Of a DNA stretch of 62,308 bases, positions 19,308 through 28,160 are shown piece after piece (positions within the stretch are counted from its first letter, which is position 1; each line of letters starts with the position of its first letter). The notes beneath the pieces were generated by a model. That model saw nothing but the letters and a program-made list of their open reading frames with translations. It was not told where the DNA came from and ran no database searches. This DNA is from Collinsella sp. CAG:166 (GTDB lineage: Bacteria > Actinomycetota > Coriobacteriia > Coriobacteriales > Coriobacteriaceae). The DNA lies in NCBI GenBank assembly GCA_000434535.1, contig FR878731.1, positions 1 through 62,308 of the forward strand, in the 5' to 3' direction. The position numbers and the translations under genes are program-made.

Positions 19308-19341
19308 AAAAAGGCTCCCTGCCAAGATGACTGGGAGCCTT
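19308..19341 (-). terminator. Rho-independent terminator of gdhA
   Basis: AAGGCTCCC…GGGAGCCTTTTT on the minus strand, about 25 bases after the stop. Confidence 0.9.
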
Positions 19342-19366
19342 CTGCGATGCCATGTCGAGCGAAGAT

Positions 19367-20722
19367 TTAGCAGACGCCCTGGGCGAGCATGGCGTCGGCG
19401 ACCTTCAGGAAGCCGGCGATGTTGGCGCCCATGACAAAGTTGCCCTCCTGGCCGTACTCCTTGGCGGTGTCGTCCACGTTGTGGAACATGCCGCGCATGA
19501 GCTGCTCGAGCTTGCCGTCGACCTCCTCGAAGGTCCAGGACAGGTGCTCGGCATTCTGGCTCATCTCCAGGCCGGACACGAGCACGCCGCCGGCGTTGGC
19601 AGCCTTACCGGGCATAAAGGCGACGCCGTTCTCCTGGAAGTAGGTCGTGGCCTCGATGGTCGTGGGCATGTTCGCGCCCTCGCCGACCACCTTGCAGCCG
19701 TTGGCGACGAGCGCCTGGGCGTCCTCGAGCAGCAGCGTGTTCTCGCGAGCGCAGGGCAGCGCGATGTCGCAGGGCAGCTGCCAAACGCCACGGCCGTCGC
19801 CCTCGTGCCACACGGCGTTGGGCTTCTCGTCAACGTACATAGCGAGCGTAACGCCCTTGTCGTGGCCGGAGCGCTTCTTGTTGTAGACGTGCTCGAGCAC
19901 GGTGTAATCGATGCCGTCGGGATCCTCGACCCAGCCGTGAGTATCGGAGCAGGCCAGCACCTTGCCGCCGAGCTGGGAGACCTTCTGGACGGCGTAGATG
20001 GCGACGTTACCGGAGCCGTGAACGACGACGTTCTTGCCCTCGAAGGAGTCGCCGCGGCTCTTGAGGTACTCGTCCACAAAGTAGGCCAGGCCGTAGCCGG
20101 TGGCCTCGGTACGGGCGAGCGAGCCGCCAAAGGAGAGGCCCTTGCCGGTGAGGACGCCGGTCCACTCATTGGTCAGACGCTTGTACTGACCAAACAGGTA
20201 GGCAACCTCGCGGCCGCCAACGCCCAGGTCGCCGGCGGGAACGTCGGTGTTGGGGCCAATATGGCGATAGAGCTCGGTCATGAAGGACTGGCAGAAGTGC
20301 ATGATCTCGTTGTTGGACTTGCCCTTGGGGTCGAAGTCGGAGCCGCCCTTGCCGCCGCCCATGGGAAGGGTGGTCAAGCTGTTCTTGAGGATCTGCTCCA
20401 GGCCAAGGAACTTGAGCATACCCAGGGTGACCGTCGGGTTAAAGCGCAGGCCGCCCTTGTAGGGTCCAATGGCAGAGTTGAACTCGACGCGATAGCCGCG
20501 GTTGACCTGAACCTTGCCCTGGTCGTCGACCCAGGGAACACGGAACATGACGATGCGCTCGGGCTCGACGAGGCGCTCCAGCAGGGCGGCCTCCTCGTAC
20601 TCGGGATGGGCGTCGAGCGCCGGCTGGATGGTGCCGAGGATCTCGGTCGCGGCCTGGATGAACTCAGGCTGCTCGGGATAGCGGGCCTTGAGCTCTTCGA
20701 GAACTTTCTGCGTGTAGCTCAT
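19367..20722 (-). CDS. gdhA: Glutamate dehydrogenase, hexameric, probably NADP-dependent
   Basis: 451 residues, the size of the NADP-type bacterial enzyme. It converts 2-oxoglutarate and ammonia to glutamate. Signatures are the glutamate-binding GPYKGGLRFNPTVT and LTTLPMGGGKGGSDFDPKGKS (catalytic lysine region), the catalytic PAGDLGVGGREV, and a Rossmann motif VVHGSGNVAIYAVQK. ATG at 20722 is chosen because GGAGGAAGC stands directly before it; the frame extends to 20935 without conserved sequence. Monocistronic with its own terminator. Confidence 0.95.
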   Translation of the reverse strand: MSYTQKVLEELKARYPEQPEFIQAATEILGTIQPALDAHPEYEEAALLERLVEPERIVMFRVPWVDDQGKVQVNRGYRVEFNSAIGPYKGGLRFNPTVTLGMLKFLGLEQILKNSLTTLPMGGGKGGSDFDPKGKSNNEIMHFCQSFMTELYRHIGPNTDVPAGDLGVGGREVAYLFGQYKRLTNEWTGVLTGKGLSFGGSLARTEATGYGLAYFVDEYLKSRGDSFEGKNVVVHGSGNVAIYAVQKVSQLGGKVLACSDTHGWVEDPDGIDYTVLEHVYNKKRSGHDKGVTLAMYVDEKPNAVWHEGDGRGVWQLPCDIALPCARENTLLLEDAQALVANGCKVVGEGANMPTTIEATTYFQENGVAFMPGKAANAGGVLVSGLEMSQNAEHLSWTFEEVDGKLEQLMRGMFHNVDDTAKEYGQEGNFVMGANIAGFLKVADAMLAQGVC

Positions 20723-20935
20723 GCTTCCTCCAATGACGGGAAACGAAAATGTTGGTCGCGGCACCCCATGCGCCGCGAGCTTTATCGTGTATGGATAATA
20801 TCGCACTGTTGCGGCAAAGTTTCGCATAAGCCGACGAGCGGATGTTTCGTTTTGATTACGATGCAGGTAGAAGCGTTTTTGAGTGCCTGACATGCAAAAC
20901 CCGTGTTTCAAACCTGTTTCGTCCACGTGTTCCAA

Positions 20936-20970
20936 ACCACCACATTGGGGACAGGCACCTTTGTGGTGGT
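20936..20970. repeat. Hairpin with GGGGACAGG apex
   Basis: ACCACCACA (20936-20944) pairs with TGTGGTGGT (20962-20970) around TTGGGGACAGGCACCTT. It lies between gdhA and the DUF3343 gene, eight bases beyond the latter's stop, and belongs with the GGGACRG-core hairpins. Confidence 0.75.
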
Positions 20971-20978
20971 GCTGGTGG

Positions 20979-21374
20979 TTAGAGGACGAGTTGATGGTAG
21001 TCGGCGGGGGTTATACGGCCTTCGGTGGCGGCACGGAAGGCGGCGAGGGCATCGCCCGAGAACGGCATGGCCCAGCACAGGCCGCAACCTGCGGTAATGG
21101 AGCCGGGCAGCGGCATGATGCGCCCGGGCACACCGGCGGCAAGACACAGCTGTTCGCATTCCATCACATCGAAAGTGCTGTCGAACGACACGATAATCTT
21201 GCGTTCGTGGTCGAGAGCGCCACCCGACGGGCCTTCGCGGTGTGCCTCACGATACGCCTCGGCGGCCGCTTCCTCTTCCGCGGTATGTCCACAGCCACCG
21301 CAACCGCAGGTACAGGGTTCGGACCCGTCGCAAGTGCAAGACTCTCCCGTGTCGGGACAAATATCGTGAGACAT
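20979..21374 (-). CDS. DUF3343 protein with cysteine-rich N-terminal extension
   Basis: 131 residues. The C-terminal 75 residues form a DUF3343 domain (IIVSFDSTFDVMECEQLCLAAGVPGR…AGCGLCWAM), the putative Se/S-handling domain found beside selenium-dependent molybdenum hydroxylase genes. The N-terminal 35 residues carry an unusual cluster, CPDTGESCTCDGSEPCTCGCG, then GCGH, which could bind metal and which the shorter paralogue at 49107-49358 lacks. ATG at 21374 with GGAG upstream. Downstream of the MocA-like gene on the same strand; likely co-transcribed with it and selC. Confidence 0.8.
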   Translation of the reverse strand: MSHDICPDTGESCTCDGSEPCTCGCGGCGHTAEEEAAAEAYREAHREGPSGGALDHERKIIVSFDSTFDVMECEQLCLAAGVPGRIMPLPGSITAGCGLCWAMPFSGDALAAFRAATEGRITPADYHQLVL

Positions 21375-21389
21375 GACAACTCCAATCGT

Positions 21390-22022
21390 CTAGGCGAGTA
21401 ACTCGGCCGCCGCAAACTCCTCGGGCGTATTAACGTTTTCGAAGCAGAGCGTCGAACCTGCGACCTCAACAATCTGAGGCTCATCCAAATACCCAGCGTT
21501 CACCCGGTCGATCAGGCAGCGAATTCGCTGACGGTCGCAGGCGAGCAGCTCATGGGCAACCGGCGTACACACGTCACGGCGCCAGACGGCGCAAAGCGGC
21601 TCAATCCCCCGCTCCTCGCGCGGCACGCACACATCGAGCGCCTCGGCCTCAACACGATTGGCAAGGGCACCGATCAGCTCCGAAGAGACAAACGGCATAT
21701 CACAGGCGACGATAGCCACGAGAGGCAGCCGGGCTGCAGTCAGCGAACTCGCGATGCCGCGCATGGCGCCCGCCGGCCCCTCAAGGTCCGGCACTATTCG
21801 CGGCATCAGGCCGCCAAACGTGCGCTCCTCAAGGTAGGCAAGCTCGCTGGGACGCGAAGTCGTCACGACTAACTCACCGGCAACTTGCGCCAGCCGACCC
21901 AGCACGCGCTCGATGAGCGGCTCGCCGCAAAACAACATCCGCGCCTTGTCGCAACCCATGCGCGACGACAGCCCGCCCGCTTGGACGACGCAAGAAAGAT
22001 CGGCTCGTCTTACGGTAGTCAT
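21390..22022 (-). CDS. MobA/MocA-like molybdenum cofactor nucleotidyltransferase
   Basis: 210 residues. Nucleotide-binding start VVQAGGLSSRMGCDKARMLFCG is typical of MobA/MocA (GGxSxRMGxDK). IVACDMPFVSSELI supplies the catalytic metal site. It would attach GMP or CMP to molybdopterin; the neighbouring Mo hydroxylase, which uses the CMP form in characterised relatives, makes MocA-type activity plausible, whereas FdhF needs the bis-MGD form. ATG at 22022 is chosen because the frame upstream runs into the tRNA-Sec gene. Ribosome site weak (GGGGGTG, 12 bases away). Confidence 0.8.
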   Translation of the reverse strand: MTTVRRADLSCVVQAGGLSSRMGCDKARMLFCGEPLIERVLGRLAQVAGELVVTTSRPSELAYLEERTFGGLMPRIVPDLEGPAGAMRGIASSLTAARLPLVAIVACDMPFVSSELIGALANRVEAEALDVCVPREERGIEPLCAVWRRDVCTPVAHELLACDRQRIRCLIDRVNAGYLDEPQIVEVAGSTLCFENVNTPEEFAAAELLA

Positions 22023-22176
22023 ACGGCAAAACACCCCCATCGGCATGCTCGAAACCCGGCGCACGAAGCTAAATACCGCCGCCGAAATAGCGGCACTAGG
22101 AAAAGCTCGTGCAAAAACAAAACAGCGCCTTTGCGGCACGCAGCAAGACCGCGAGCACAAAAGCGCTGGTAGCGTA

Positions 22177-22273
22177 TGGCGGGAACGTATGTGAATCGAA
22201 CACATCCAAGACGTTTTGCACGCCTCGCAACGGTTTTGAGGACCGCGGAGCCCACCGGAGCCCATCCGTTCCC
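22177..22273 (-). tRNA. selC: tRNA-Sec (selenocysteine tRNA, anticodon UCA)
   Basis: 97-base gene including encoded CCA. Acceptor GGGAACG pairs with CGTTCCC, discriminator G, anticodon loop CCTCAAA with UCA, a long variable arm and a T-arm with GTTCGATTC. It is the adaptor for UGA decoding by SelB. It lies between selB and the MocA-like gene on the same strand. A possible promoter (TTGGGA at 22311-22316 and TAAAAT at 22286-22291, minus strand) precedes it. Confidence 0.96.
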
Positions 22274-22330
22274 AAGTGCGGCGGTATTTTACCAAACCGA
22301 AACAGCTCCATCCCAAAAAGACGAGCAAGA

Positions 22331-22397
22331 AGTTGCGGTGGAATAGTTCTTGTATTTGCTGCCAAAGCCTCCAAACAGGAACTATTTCACCGCAACT
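22331..22397. repeat. TTGCGGTG palindrome, copy 3
   Basis: AGTTGCGGTGGAATAGTTCT… with a near-complementary right arm (22375-22397). It lies between selB and selC and may act as the selB terminator. Confidence 0.88.
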
Positions 22398-22422
22398 GAG
22401 GAGGTGGGGCGGGGCGGCCGAT

Positions 22423-24390
22423 CTAGCGCAGGGACCTCAGGCCGCCGGCGTCTTTGTCGAGCACCGTAAAGCGCACAGCATCCAGGTGTTCCAAGATGCT
22501 GATGGCACGTTTGCGCGACACACCCAGGGCCTCGCGCAGCACGCTCGTGGTGGCAGCGCCGCCGGCTGCCTCAATGGCAGCGGCAACAAGCTCGCGCGCA
22601 TGGGCCTCGGCGGCAGCGGACAGGGCAACGTCGCGCTCGACCTTAACGATCGAGCGGTTGAGCGAAAGCTCGCGCAGGGCACGCGTCATGGTGTCGCGAT
22701 CGAGCTGCAGTTGCTCGCCCACCTCGGGCAACGTCGGTGCATCGAGGCCGGCTTCGTCCAGCAAGGCAACGATACGTTCGCAGGCTTCGCGAACCACGCG
22801 TGCCGCCGCGGCGGCCGAATGCGGATCGAATACCTCGGCGCCCTCGGCGGCGCACACGCCACGCGAGCAGCCCTCGGCAATCAGAGCCGCGGCAACGCCA
22901 TCATCAGCGGCAGACCACGCAGCATGGGCAACGGCGCCGGGCGTAAAGCCCGTCTCCTTGGGGGCAGCCGCGTGCATGGCGGACAGGGTCGCTGCCAGTG
23001 CATCCATCGCGGCGTCGAGCACGGCGGCATTCACATACAGCGCATCGCCCGAGCCGGCAAGCTTGTAAACAACACCTCGCGCCACCAGCTCGTTCAGCGC
23101 GGCGTCGGCCTCAACGGAAACAAGATCTAGCGCTGCGGCAACGTCGGCAACCACGACCGGCAACGCCTGCAGCGCCAGCCACGCATCCACACCAGCGACG
23201 GCATCGCCGGCCTCAAGCGCCGCAAGCAGCGTGCGCTCCCCCACCGAAAGCTTGCGCGAGCGACGGCAGCACGAAAGCAGTACGCGCCCGCCGCCAATGA
23301 GCATAACGGGCGAATACGACAGCACCACGGCGTGGTCTCCAGCGCGCAGCGGCAGCGGCTCCTCCAAGCGCACCTGTACGGTACGGGTCTCGCCCACCGC
23401 CATGGGGGCCTCGCCCTCCAAAAGCATGATGCGGCCGACAACCTCGGCCGTGCCGGCCATCACATGCACGCGCGCGCCCGACTCGAGCACGCGCGGCTTG
23501 GCGCCCTCGCGACCCAGGTAGGTGAACGTCATCATAAAGCGCAACGTCTGACCAAAGCGGTCCGCCACGCCGAGCATCTCGCCACGGTCAAGTGCCGCGA
23601 CACCGTCACCTACCAGGTTGAGCGCCACGCGTTGCCCAGGCAGCGCGCGCGGCGTATCGCCATGCACCTGAATCCCGCGCACACGACAGACCGTACGCGA
23701 CGGTAAAGCCATCAGCTCGTCACCCACCGCAACGGGCGCATCGTGCAGCGTTCCCGTCACGACGGTGCCAACACCCTTGATCGTAAAGCAGCGGTCAATC
23801 GGCAGGCGAGGTGCGGCATCGCTCCGCTCGGAACGGTCACGACAGGCATCCCAGCAGGCACTTACCTGCTCGTCGAGCACCGCAAGCAGCCCGTCGATCC
23901 CATCGCCCGTCTTAGACGACACGGGCACAATGGGCGCGCCCGCAAACACGGTACCCGACAAAAAGTCATCGACATCGAGCTCGGCAAGCTCGGTCATCTC
24001 GGCATCGGCCAGGTCACACATCGTCAGCGCGACCACCATATGCGTAACGCCCAAAAGCTCCAGCACATGCACGTGCTCGCGGGTCTGCGGCATCACGCCC
24101 TCGACGGCCGAAACCACCAGCACGGCCACGTCGATGCCTGTCGCACCCTGCACCATGGCGCGCAGGTAATGGGCATGCCCCGGCACATCGACCAGGCCCA
24201 CGATCTTGCCGCTCGGCAGCGCCAGTTCGCCAAAGCCCAGCTCCACCGTCATGCCGCGACGACGCTCGACCTCTAGGCGATCGGGGTTCTTGCCGGTCAG
24301 CGCCTCGATCAGCGCCGACTTACCGTGGTCGACGTGGCCCGCCGTACCAACGATAACGGGACACTCCACCAGCGCTTGAACCTCACTCAT
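22423..24390 (-). CDS. selB: Selenocysteine-specific translation elongation factor SelB
   Basis: 655 residues. It delivers Sec-tRNA to UGA codons marked by a SECIS hairpin. The GTPase domain has G1 GHVDHGKSALIEALTG, G3 DVPGHAHYLR and an NKxD-equivalent region MCDLADAE. EF-Tu-like domains 2 and 3 follow (FTIKGVGTVVTGTLHDA), and the C-terminal third consists of winged-helix repeats that bind the SECIS, ending SVLREALGVSRKRAISILEHLD. Overlaps the selA stop by four bases (ATGA). Expected client mRNAs in this window are fdhF and selD. Confidence 0.96.
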   Translation of the reverse strand: MSEVQALVECPVIVGTAGHVDHGKSALIEALTGKNPDRLEVERRRGMTVELGFGELALPSGKIVGLVDVPGHAHYLRAMVQGATGIDVAVLVVSAVEGVMPQTREHVHVLELLGVTHMVVALTMCDLADAEMTELAELDVDDFLSGTVFAGAPIVPVSSKTGDGIDGLLAVLDEQVSACWDACRDRSERSDAAPRLPIDRCFTIKGVGTVVTGTLHDAPVAVGDELMALPSRTVCRVRGIQVHGDTPRALPGQRVALNLVGDGVAALDRGEMLGVADRFGQTLRFMMTFTYLGREGAKPRVLESGARVHVMAGTAEVVGRIMLLEGEAPMAVGETRTVQVRLEEPLPLRAGDHAVVLSYSPVMLIGGGRVLLSCCRRSRKLSVGERTLLAALEAGDAVAGVDAWLALQALPVVVADVAAALDLVSVEADAALNELVARGVVYKLAGSGDALYVNAAVLDAAMDALAATLSAMHAAAPKETGFTPGAVAHAAWSAADDGVAAALIAEGCSRGVCAAEGAEVFDPHSAAAAARVVREACERIVALLDEAGLDAPTLPEVGEQLQLDRDTMTRALRELSLNRSIVKVERDVALSAAAEAHARELVAAAIEAAGGAATTSVLREALGVSRKRAISILEHLDAVRFTVLDKDAGGLRSLR

Positions 24391-25844
24391 CGAGCAATCG
24401 CCTTCTTAACGCACGCGACGAGCGTCGACGCCGCCGTCTCGATATCGCGGTCACCCACGAGCGTGCGCACATCAAACAGAATGCGGTCGTGCGAGGTACG
24501 CGTGACGACCGGCGTGTCGAAATCTTGGACGAGCGAGCGCTTGAGCGCGTCGACGGACAGGCACCCGTCGACCGGGCAGACGGCCACGCACATGGTGGGC
24601 AGCTCCACGGTAGGCAGCGAGCCGCCACCGGGGGTCGACGATTCCTCGACGATCTCCACCTGAACGGCGCACGGGCAACCGGCCTTATCGAGCCCGGCGA
24701 CCATACGATCGCGCAACTTACGTGCGCGACGCTCCAGATGAGCCTGCGGAAGCGTGAGCATGTTGAGCACCGGCACCTCGCGATGGGCCACATCCGCCCC
24801 GTCCATGTAGATGCGCAGTGTGGCCTCGAGCGCCGCCAGTGCGAGCTTGCCCGGGCGCAGGGCGCGCATAAGCGGATGCGACCCGCAGGCCTGGACCAGA
24901 TCGCGACGGCCCATGATAATGCCCGCCTGTGCGGCACCGAGCAGTTTATCGCCCGAGCACGACACCAGATCGAGCCCTGCCGAAACCGAAGCCGGCGTGG
25001 TTTCTTCGCCGCCACGCACCAAGATGTCGTCGGGCAACAGCGCGCCCGAGCCCTGGTCCTCGTAGAACAGCAGGCCGTGCTTATGGGCCAGCGCGGCGAG
25101 CTCCCTTGAGCTCACTTCCTCGTGAAAGCCCTCAATGCGGTAGTTGGAAGGATGAACCTTCAGGATCATAGCCGTGTCGGGCGTGATGGCGCGCTCGTAA
25201 TCGGCAAGGTGCGTGCGATTGGTGGCACCAACCTCGACAAGTTTGGCGCCCGAAGCCTCCATGACATCGGGAATGCGGAAGCTGCCGCCGATTTCGACGA
25301 GCTCGCCGCGGCTCACGATGACCTCTTTTCCCGCAGCGTGAGTGGCCAGCACCAGCAGCACAGCGGCGGCGTTGTTGTTAACGACCAGCGCGTCCTCGGC
25401 ACCGGTAAGCGAGCGGATCAGCTGCGCGGCATGTTCCTTGCGCGACCCACGCGAGCAGGTGTCCACGCTGTACTCGAGCGTGCTGTACCCGCGCGCGACC
25501 TCGGCCACGGCCTTTGCCGCCGACTCCGCGAGCGGGGCGCGGCCCAGGTTGGTATGGATAACCACGCCCGTAGCGTTTACGGCGGGACGCAAGCTCGGCA
25601 GCGCGGAGCGATGCGCACGCCACTCGATGGCCGAGGCCAGCTCGCGCTTGGAACGCGGGGCGGCGCCGGCACGAATCGCGGCACGCTCCTCATCGAGCTC
25701 GGCCGTGACGGCGGCATGCACCACCGCGTCGCAGGTCTCCCCCGCCGCCTTCACAACCGGCCACTCTGCGAGCAGCTCGTTGACGGAAGGAATAGCGCGA
25801 AGGCGGGCGCGTACCTCATCGGACATGTTCTGGCTATCGCTCAT
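24387..25844 (-). CDS. selA: L-seryl-tRNA(Sec) selenium transferase SelA
   Basis: 485 residues. PLP enzyme that converts Ser-tRNA-Sec to Sec-tRNA-Sec with selenophosphate. N-terminal tRNA-binding part (RLRAIPSVNELLAEW), then ATGVVIHTNLGRAPL, and the PLP-lysine segment LVSCSGDKLLGAAQAGII. Length fits bacterial decameric SelA (about 460-480). It precedes selB with a four-base overlap; selC follows selB, giving a compact selA-selB-selC block. The start ATG at 25844 is preceded by AAAGG; an internal Met (MSDEV) six codons on is possible. Confidence 0.96.
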   Translation of the reverse strand: MSDSQNMSDEVRARLRAIPSVNELLAEWPVVKAAGETCDAVVHAAVTAELDEERAAIRAGAAPRSKRELASAIEWRAHRSALPSLRPAVNATGVVIHTNLGRAPLAESAAKAVAEVARGYSTLEYSVDTCSRGSRKEHAAQLIRSLTGAEDALVVNNNAAAVLLVLATHAAGKEVIVSRGELVEIGGSFRIPDVMEASGAKLVEVGATNRTHLADYERAITPDTAMILKVHPSNYRIEGFHEEVSSRELAALAHKHGLLFYEDQGSGALLPDDILVRGGEETTPASVSAGLDLVSCSGDKLLGAAQAGIIMGRRDLVQACGSHPLMRALRPGKLALAALEATLRIYMDGADVAHREVPVLNMLTLPQAHLERRARKLRDRMVAGLDKAGCPCAVQVEIVEESSTPGGGSLPTVELPTMCVAVCPVDGCLSVDALKRSLVQDFDTPVVTRTSHDRILFDVRTLVGDRDIETAASTLVACVKKAIAR

Positions 25845-25920
25845 GTGCGGCCTTTCAAAACCAAAGGTGAATCAATCGTTCGAATGTCAAACTATCAGCC
25901 AATTCGATCAGCTGAGTCAA

Positions 25921-28056
25921 TTACTCGCTATTATCCTCGCGTGCCGCGATCTTTTCCACGCGAACGGCGTTTTCCTGGGTGAGCGCAGCGCCCGTCAACG
26001 GGTCCCAACGCAACGGCGTATGGTCGAGCGGGCCCACGCCCAAGGCTTGAGCGCCACCGGCATCGGCGCCAAACGAACGCCCGCCGGGAGCGGCCGAGGT
26101 GAAGATGCACGCCGGATGCAGATAGGGCGTCGTCTCCACGCGCACGCGGTCGCGGCCCATGTCGCTCACGAGTTCGACGATCTCGCCGTCGGCGATGCCC
26201 ATGTGCGCAGCAGCATCGGCATTCATCTGCACGGCATCCAGGTCCGACCCAGCCTCGGCGGCACCTTGGGCCGCGAGCCTGCGCGAGGTATGCGACTCAA
26301 AGGGACGGTTGCCGCTAATGAGGCGAAACATCCCCGGGCCAGGCTCCACCATGGGAGCGATCCAGTTGGGTACACAACCCAGGCCGGCTCGTTCCCATAC
26401 GTCGCTTGCCAGCGCAATTTTGCCGCCATCCAGGGGAATCGCCGGCTCACCCGTGCGCGACGGCAGCGGCACGCCCGTATCGGCCCAGCCGCGCTCCTTG
26501 AGCTCGTCCAGATCGATCCCAAACGGTGCCACCTGGGCAGCCGCCAGATCGTCAGACGTAAACCGGAAGTACTCGCCAACGCCACACGCCTGCGCCAGAC
26601 CGACAAAGATCTCCCGACCGGGACGCGTGTCGTTATGCAACACGGGCAGCACGGCGTTGCGGTAGAACACGCACGAATCATTGGCGCCCACGACTGTGCC
26701 CACACCGCGATCGGCCTCCAGGTACGTCACGTCGGGCAGCACGAAATCAGAAGCACGCGCCGTCTCGGACCAGCGAATGTCAATCGTCACGAGCAAGTCG
26801 AGCTGTTGCAAAATGCCCAACCAAGCCTGCGCATTGCCATAGCCCGCACCGGGGTTACTGGCATAGACGATGAGCCCACGCAAATCGCCGGCAAGAATCG
26901 ACTGACCGATGGTCGTGCACAGGCCGCGCACCGGATCGACCAGTGGATAGCGCTCGGAGCCCAACTTGGGCTCACGTGGCATCGACGGCATTGCGAAACG
27001 CGCAGGGTCCAAATCGCCCAATGCAAGCGGCGTGGGCGGGTTGAGGGCACCGCCCGCATGCCCAATACAGCCCAGCAGCACATCGACCAAGCAGATAGCG
27101 CGCGCGGTCTGGGTGCTATTGGCATACGCGATACCGATGCCACCATGAAAGCCAGCGTCCACCACCGCAGCAGGCGCCGCGGCAGCCAAATCTCGCGCAG
27201 TCGCGACAACCTCTGCGGCAGGCACGTCGCACATCGACTCGGCCCACTCGGGCGTCCAAGCATGGGCCGCCTGCACCAGCTCGTCAAAACCCGTGGTATA
27301 GAGGGTCACAAACTCGTGGTCATACAAGTCCTCGGCAATCAAGACATGCGCAATGCCCAGCAGCAAGGCAAGGTCACAGCCCGGGCGCACGCGCAGCCAG
27401 CGGTCGGCAAGCGCAGCCGAGCCACTGCGCCGGGGGTCGACCACGATAATCTTCGCCCCACGGCGACGGGCATCGTTGAGCGCATCAACGGCCCCCATCG
27501 TCGACGAATCGACGATGGAACGCCCCAGGTACATGATGCAATCGGTATGCGCCAGGTCGGAGGCGGGACTATAGCCCAAGCTGTGCTCCCAACCGGTAAG
27601 TCGGCTTACCTCGCAGGCACCGTCGGCACCGTACACGTTGGGCGAACCAAGCGCATGCATAAAGCGATGCGCCCAGTAGCGGTCGAACGAGGGCACGCCG
27701 AGCGTCATGCCCAGCGCACGGGGACCATGCCCGTCAACAATCTCCCCAAGGCGCGCTGCGATCTGCGCGAACGCCTCATCCCAGGAAATCGCATCGAACC
27801 CCGAGCCATCAGCTCGTCGGCGCATGGGGTGCAAAATCCGGTCGCGCTCGTCAAACGGCATGTCCAGGCGATGGCGCCCGCGGGCGCACAGGGCACGCGC
27901 CGCGCACGGATGCCCCACAACCGGCAGTTCAGCCACCACACGCCCATCCTCAACATGGGCCGCAAAGGCGCAATCGGCATAGCATCCCCCGCATGTGGTC
28001 ACCACGGCGCGACCGTCACGCTTCACAGCAGATGCCATCTCGATTACCCCTTTCAT
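25921..28056 (-). CDS. Molybdopterin oxidoreductase of the DMSO-reductase superfamily, substrate unknown
   Basis: 711 residues. N-terminal [4Fe-4S] ligands are in TCGGCYADCAF and ALCARGRH. The residue between the cluster and the cofactor is Arg (CARG) rather than the Lys found in formate dehydrogenases and in FdhF of this window (CLKG), which points to the PsrA/PhsA/DmsA side. The probable molybdenum ligand lies in GADGACEVSRLTG (Cys, not Sec). There is no twin-arginine signal, so it is probably cytoplasmic, and no dedicated iron-sulfur or membrane subunit is adjacent. It sits between the formate channel terminator and selA. Possible roles include polysulfide, thiosulfate or formate-linked chemistry; none is proven. 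Confidence 0.75.
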   Translation of the reverse strand: MKGVIEMASAVKRDGRAVVTTCGGCYADCAFAAHVEDGRVVAELPVVGHPCAARALCARGRHRLDMPFDERDRILHPMRRRADGSGFDAISWDEAFAQIAARLGEIVDGHGPRALGMTLGVPSFDRYWAHRFMHALGSPNVYGADGACEVSRLTGWEHSLGYSPASDLAHTDCIMYLGRSIVDSSTMGAVDALNDARRRGAKIIVVDPRRSGSAALADRWLRVRPGCDLALLLGIAHVLIAEDLYDHEFVTLYTTGFDELVQAAHAWTPEWAESMCDVPAAEVVATARDLAAAAPAAVVDAGFHGGIGIAYANSTQTARAICLVDVLLGCIGHAGGALNPPTPLALGDLDPARFAMPSMPREPKLGSERYPLVDPVRGLCTTIGQSILAGDLRGLIVYASNPGAGYGNAQAWLGILQQLDLLVTIDIRWSETARASDFVLPDVTYLEADRGVGTVVGANDSCVFYRNAVLPVLHNDTRPGREIFVGLAQACGVGEYFRFTSDDLAAAQVAPFGIDLDELKERGWADTGVPLPSRTGEPAIPLDGGKIALASDVWERAGLGCVPNWIAPMVEPGPGMFRLISGNRPFESHTSRRLAAQGAAEAGSDLDAVQMNADAAAHMGIADGEIVELVSDMGRDRVRVETTPYLHPACIFTSAAPGGRSFGADAGGAQALGVGPLDHTPLRWDPLTGAALTQENAVRVEKIAAREDNSE

Positions 28057-28102
28057 CAGTCAAACACAACAGGCCAAAAGCCCGGCAACGAGCCCCAGAC
28101 CC

Positions 28103-28139
28103 AAAAAGCCTCCCGCACGGCAACGCCCCGCGGGAGGCC
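28103..28139 (-). terminator. Rho-independent terminator after the formate channel gene
   Basis: GCCTCCCGC…GCGGGAGGC followed by TTTTT on the minus strand. Marks the end of the long formate hydrogenlyase operon. Confidence 0.9.
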
Positions 28140-28160
28140 CAACGTCAAACAGACGGAACC

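Noticed and set aside
24387..28056. Selenocysteine in the orphan molybdopterin oxidoreductase
   Set aside because: The frame is continuous, with Cys at the probable metal-ligand position and no in-frame UGA.
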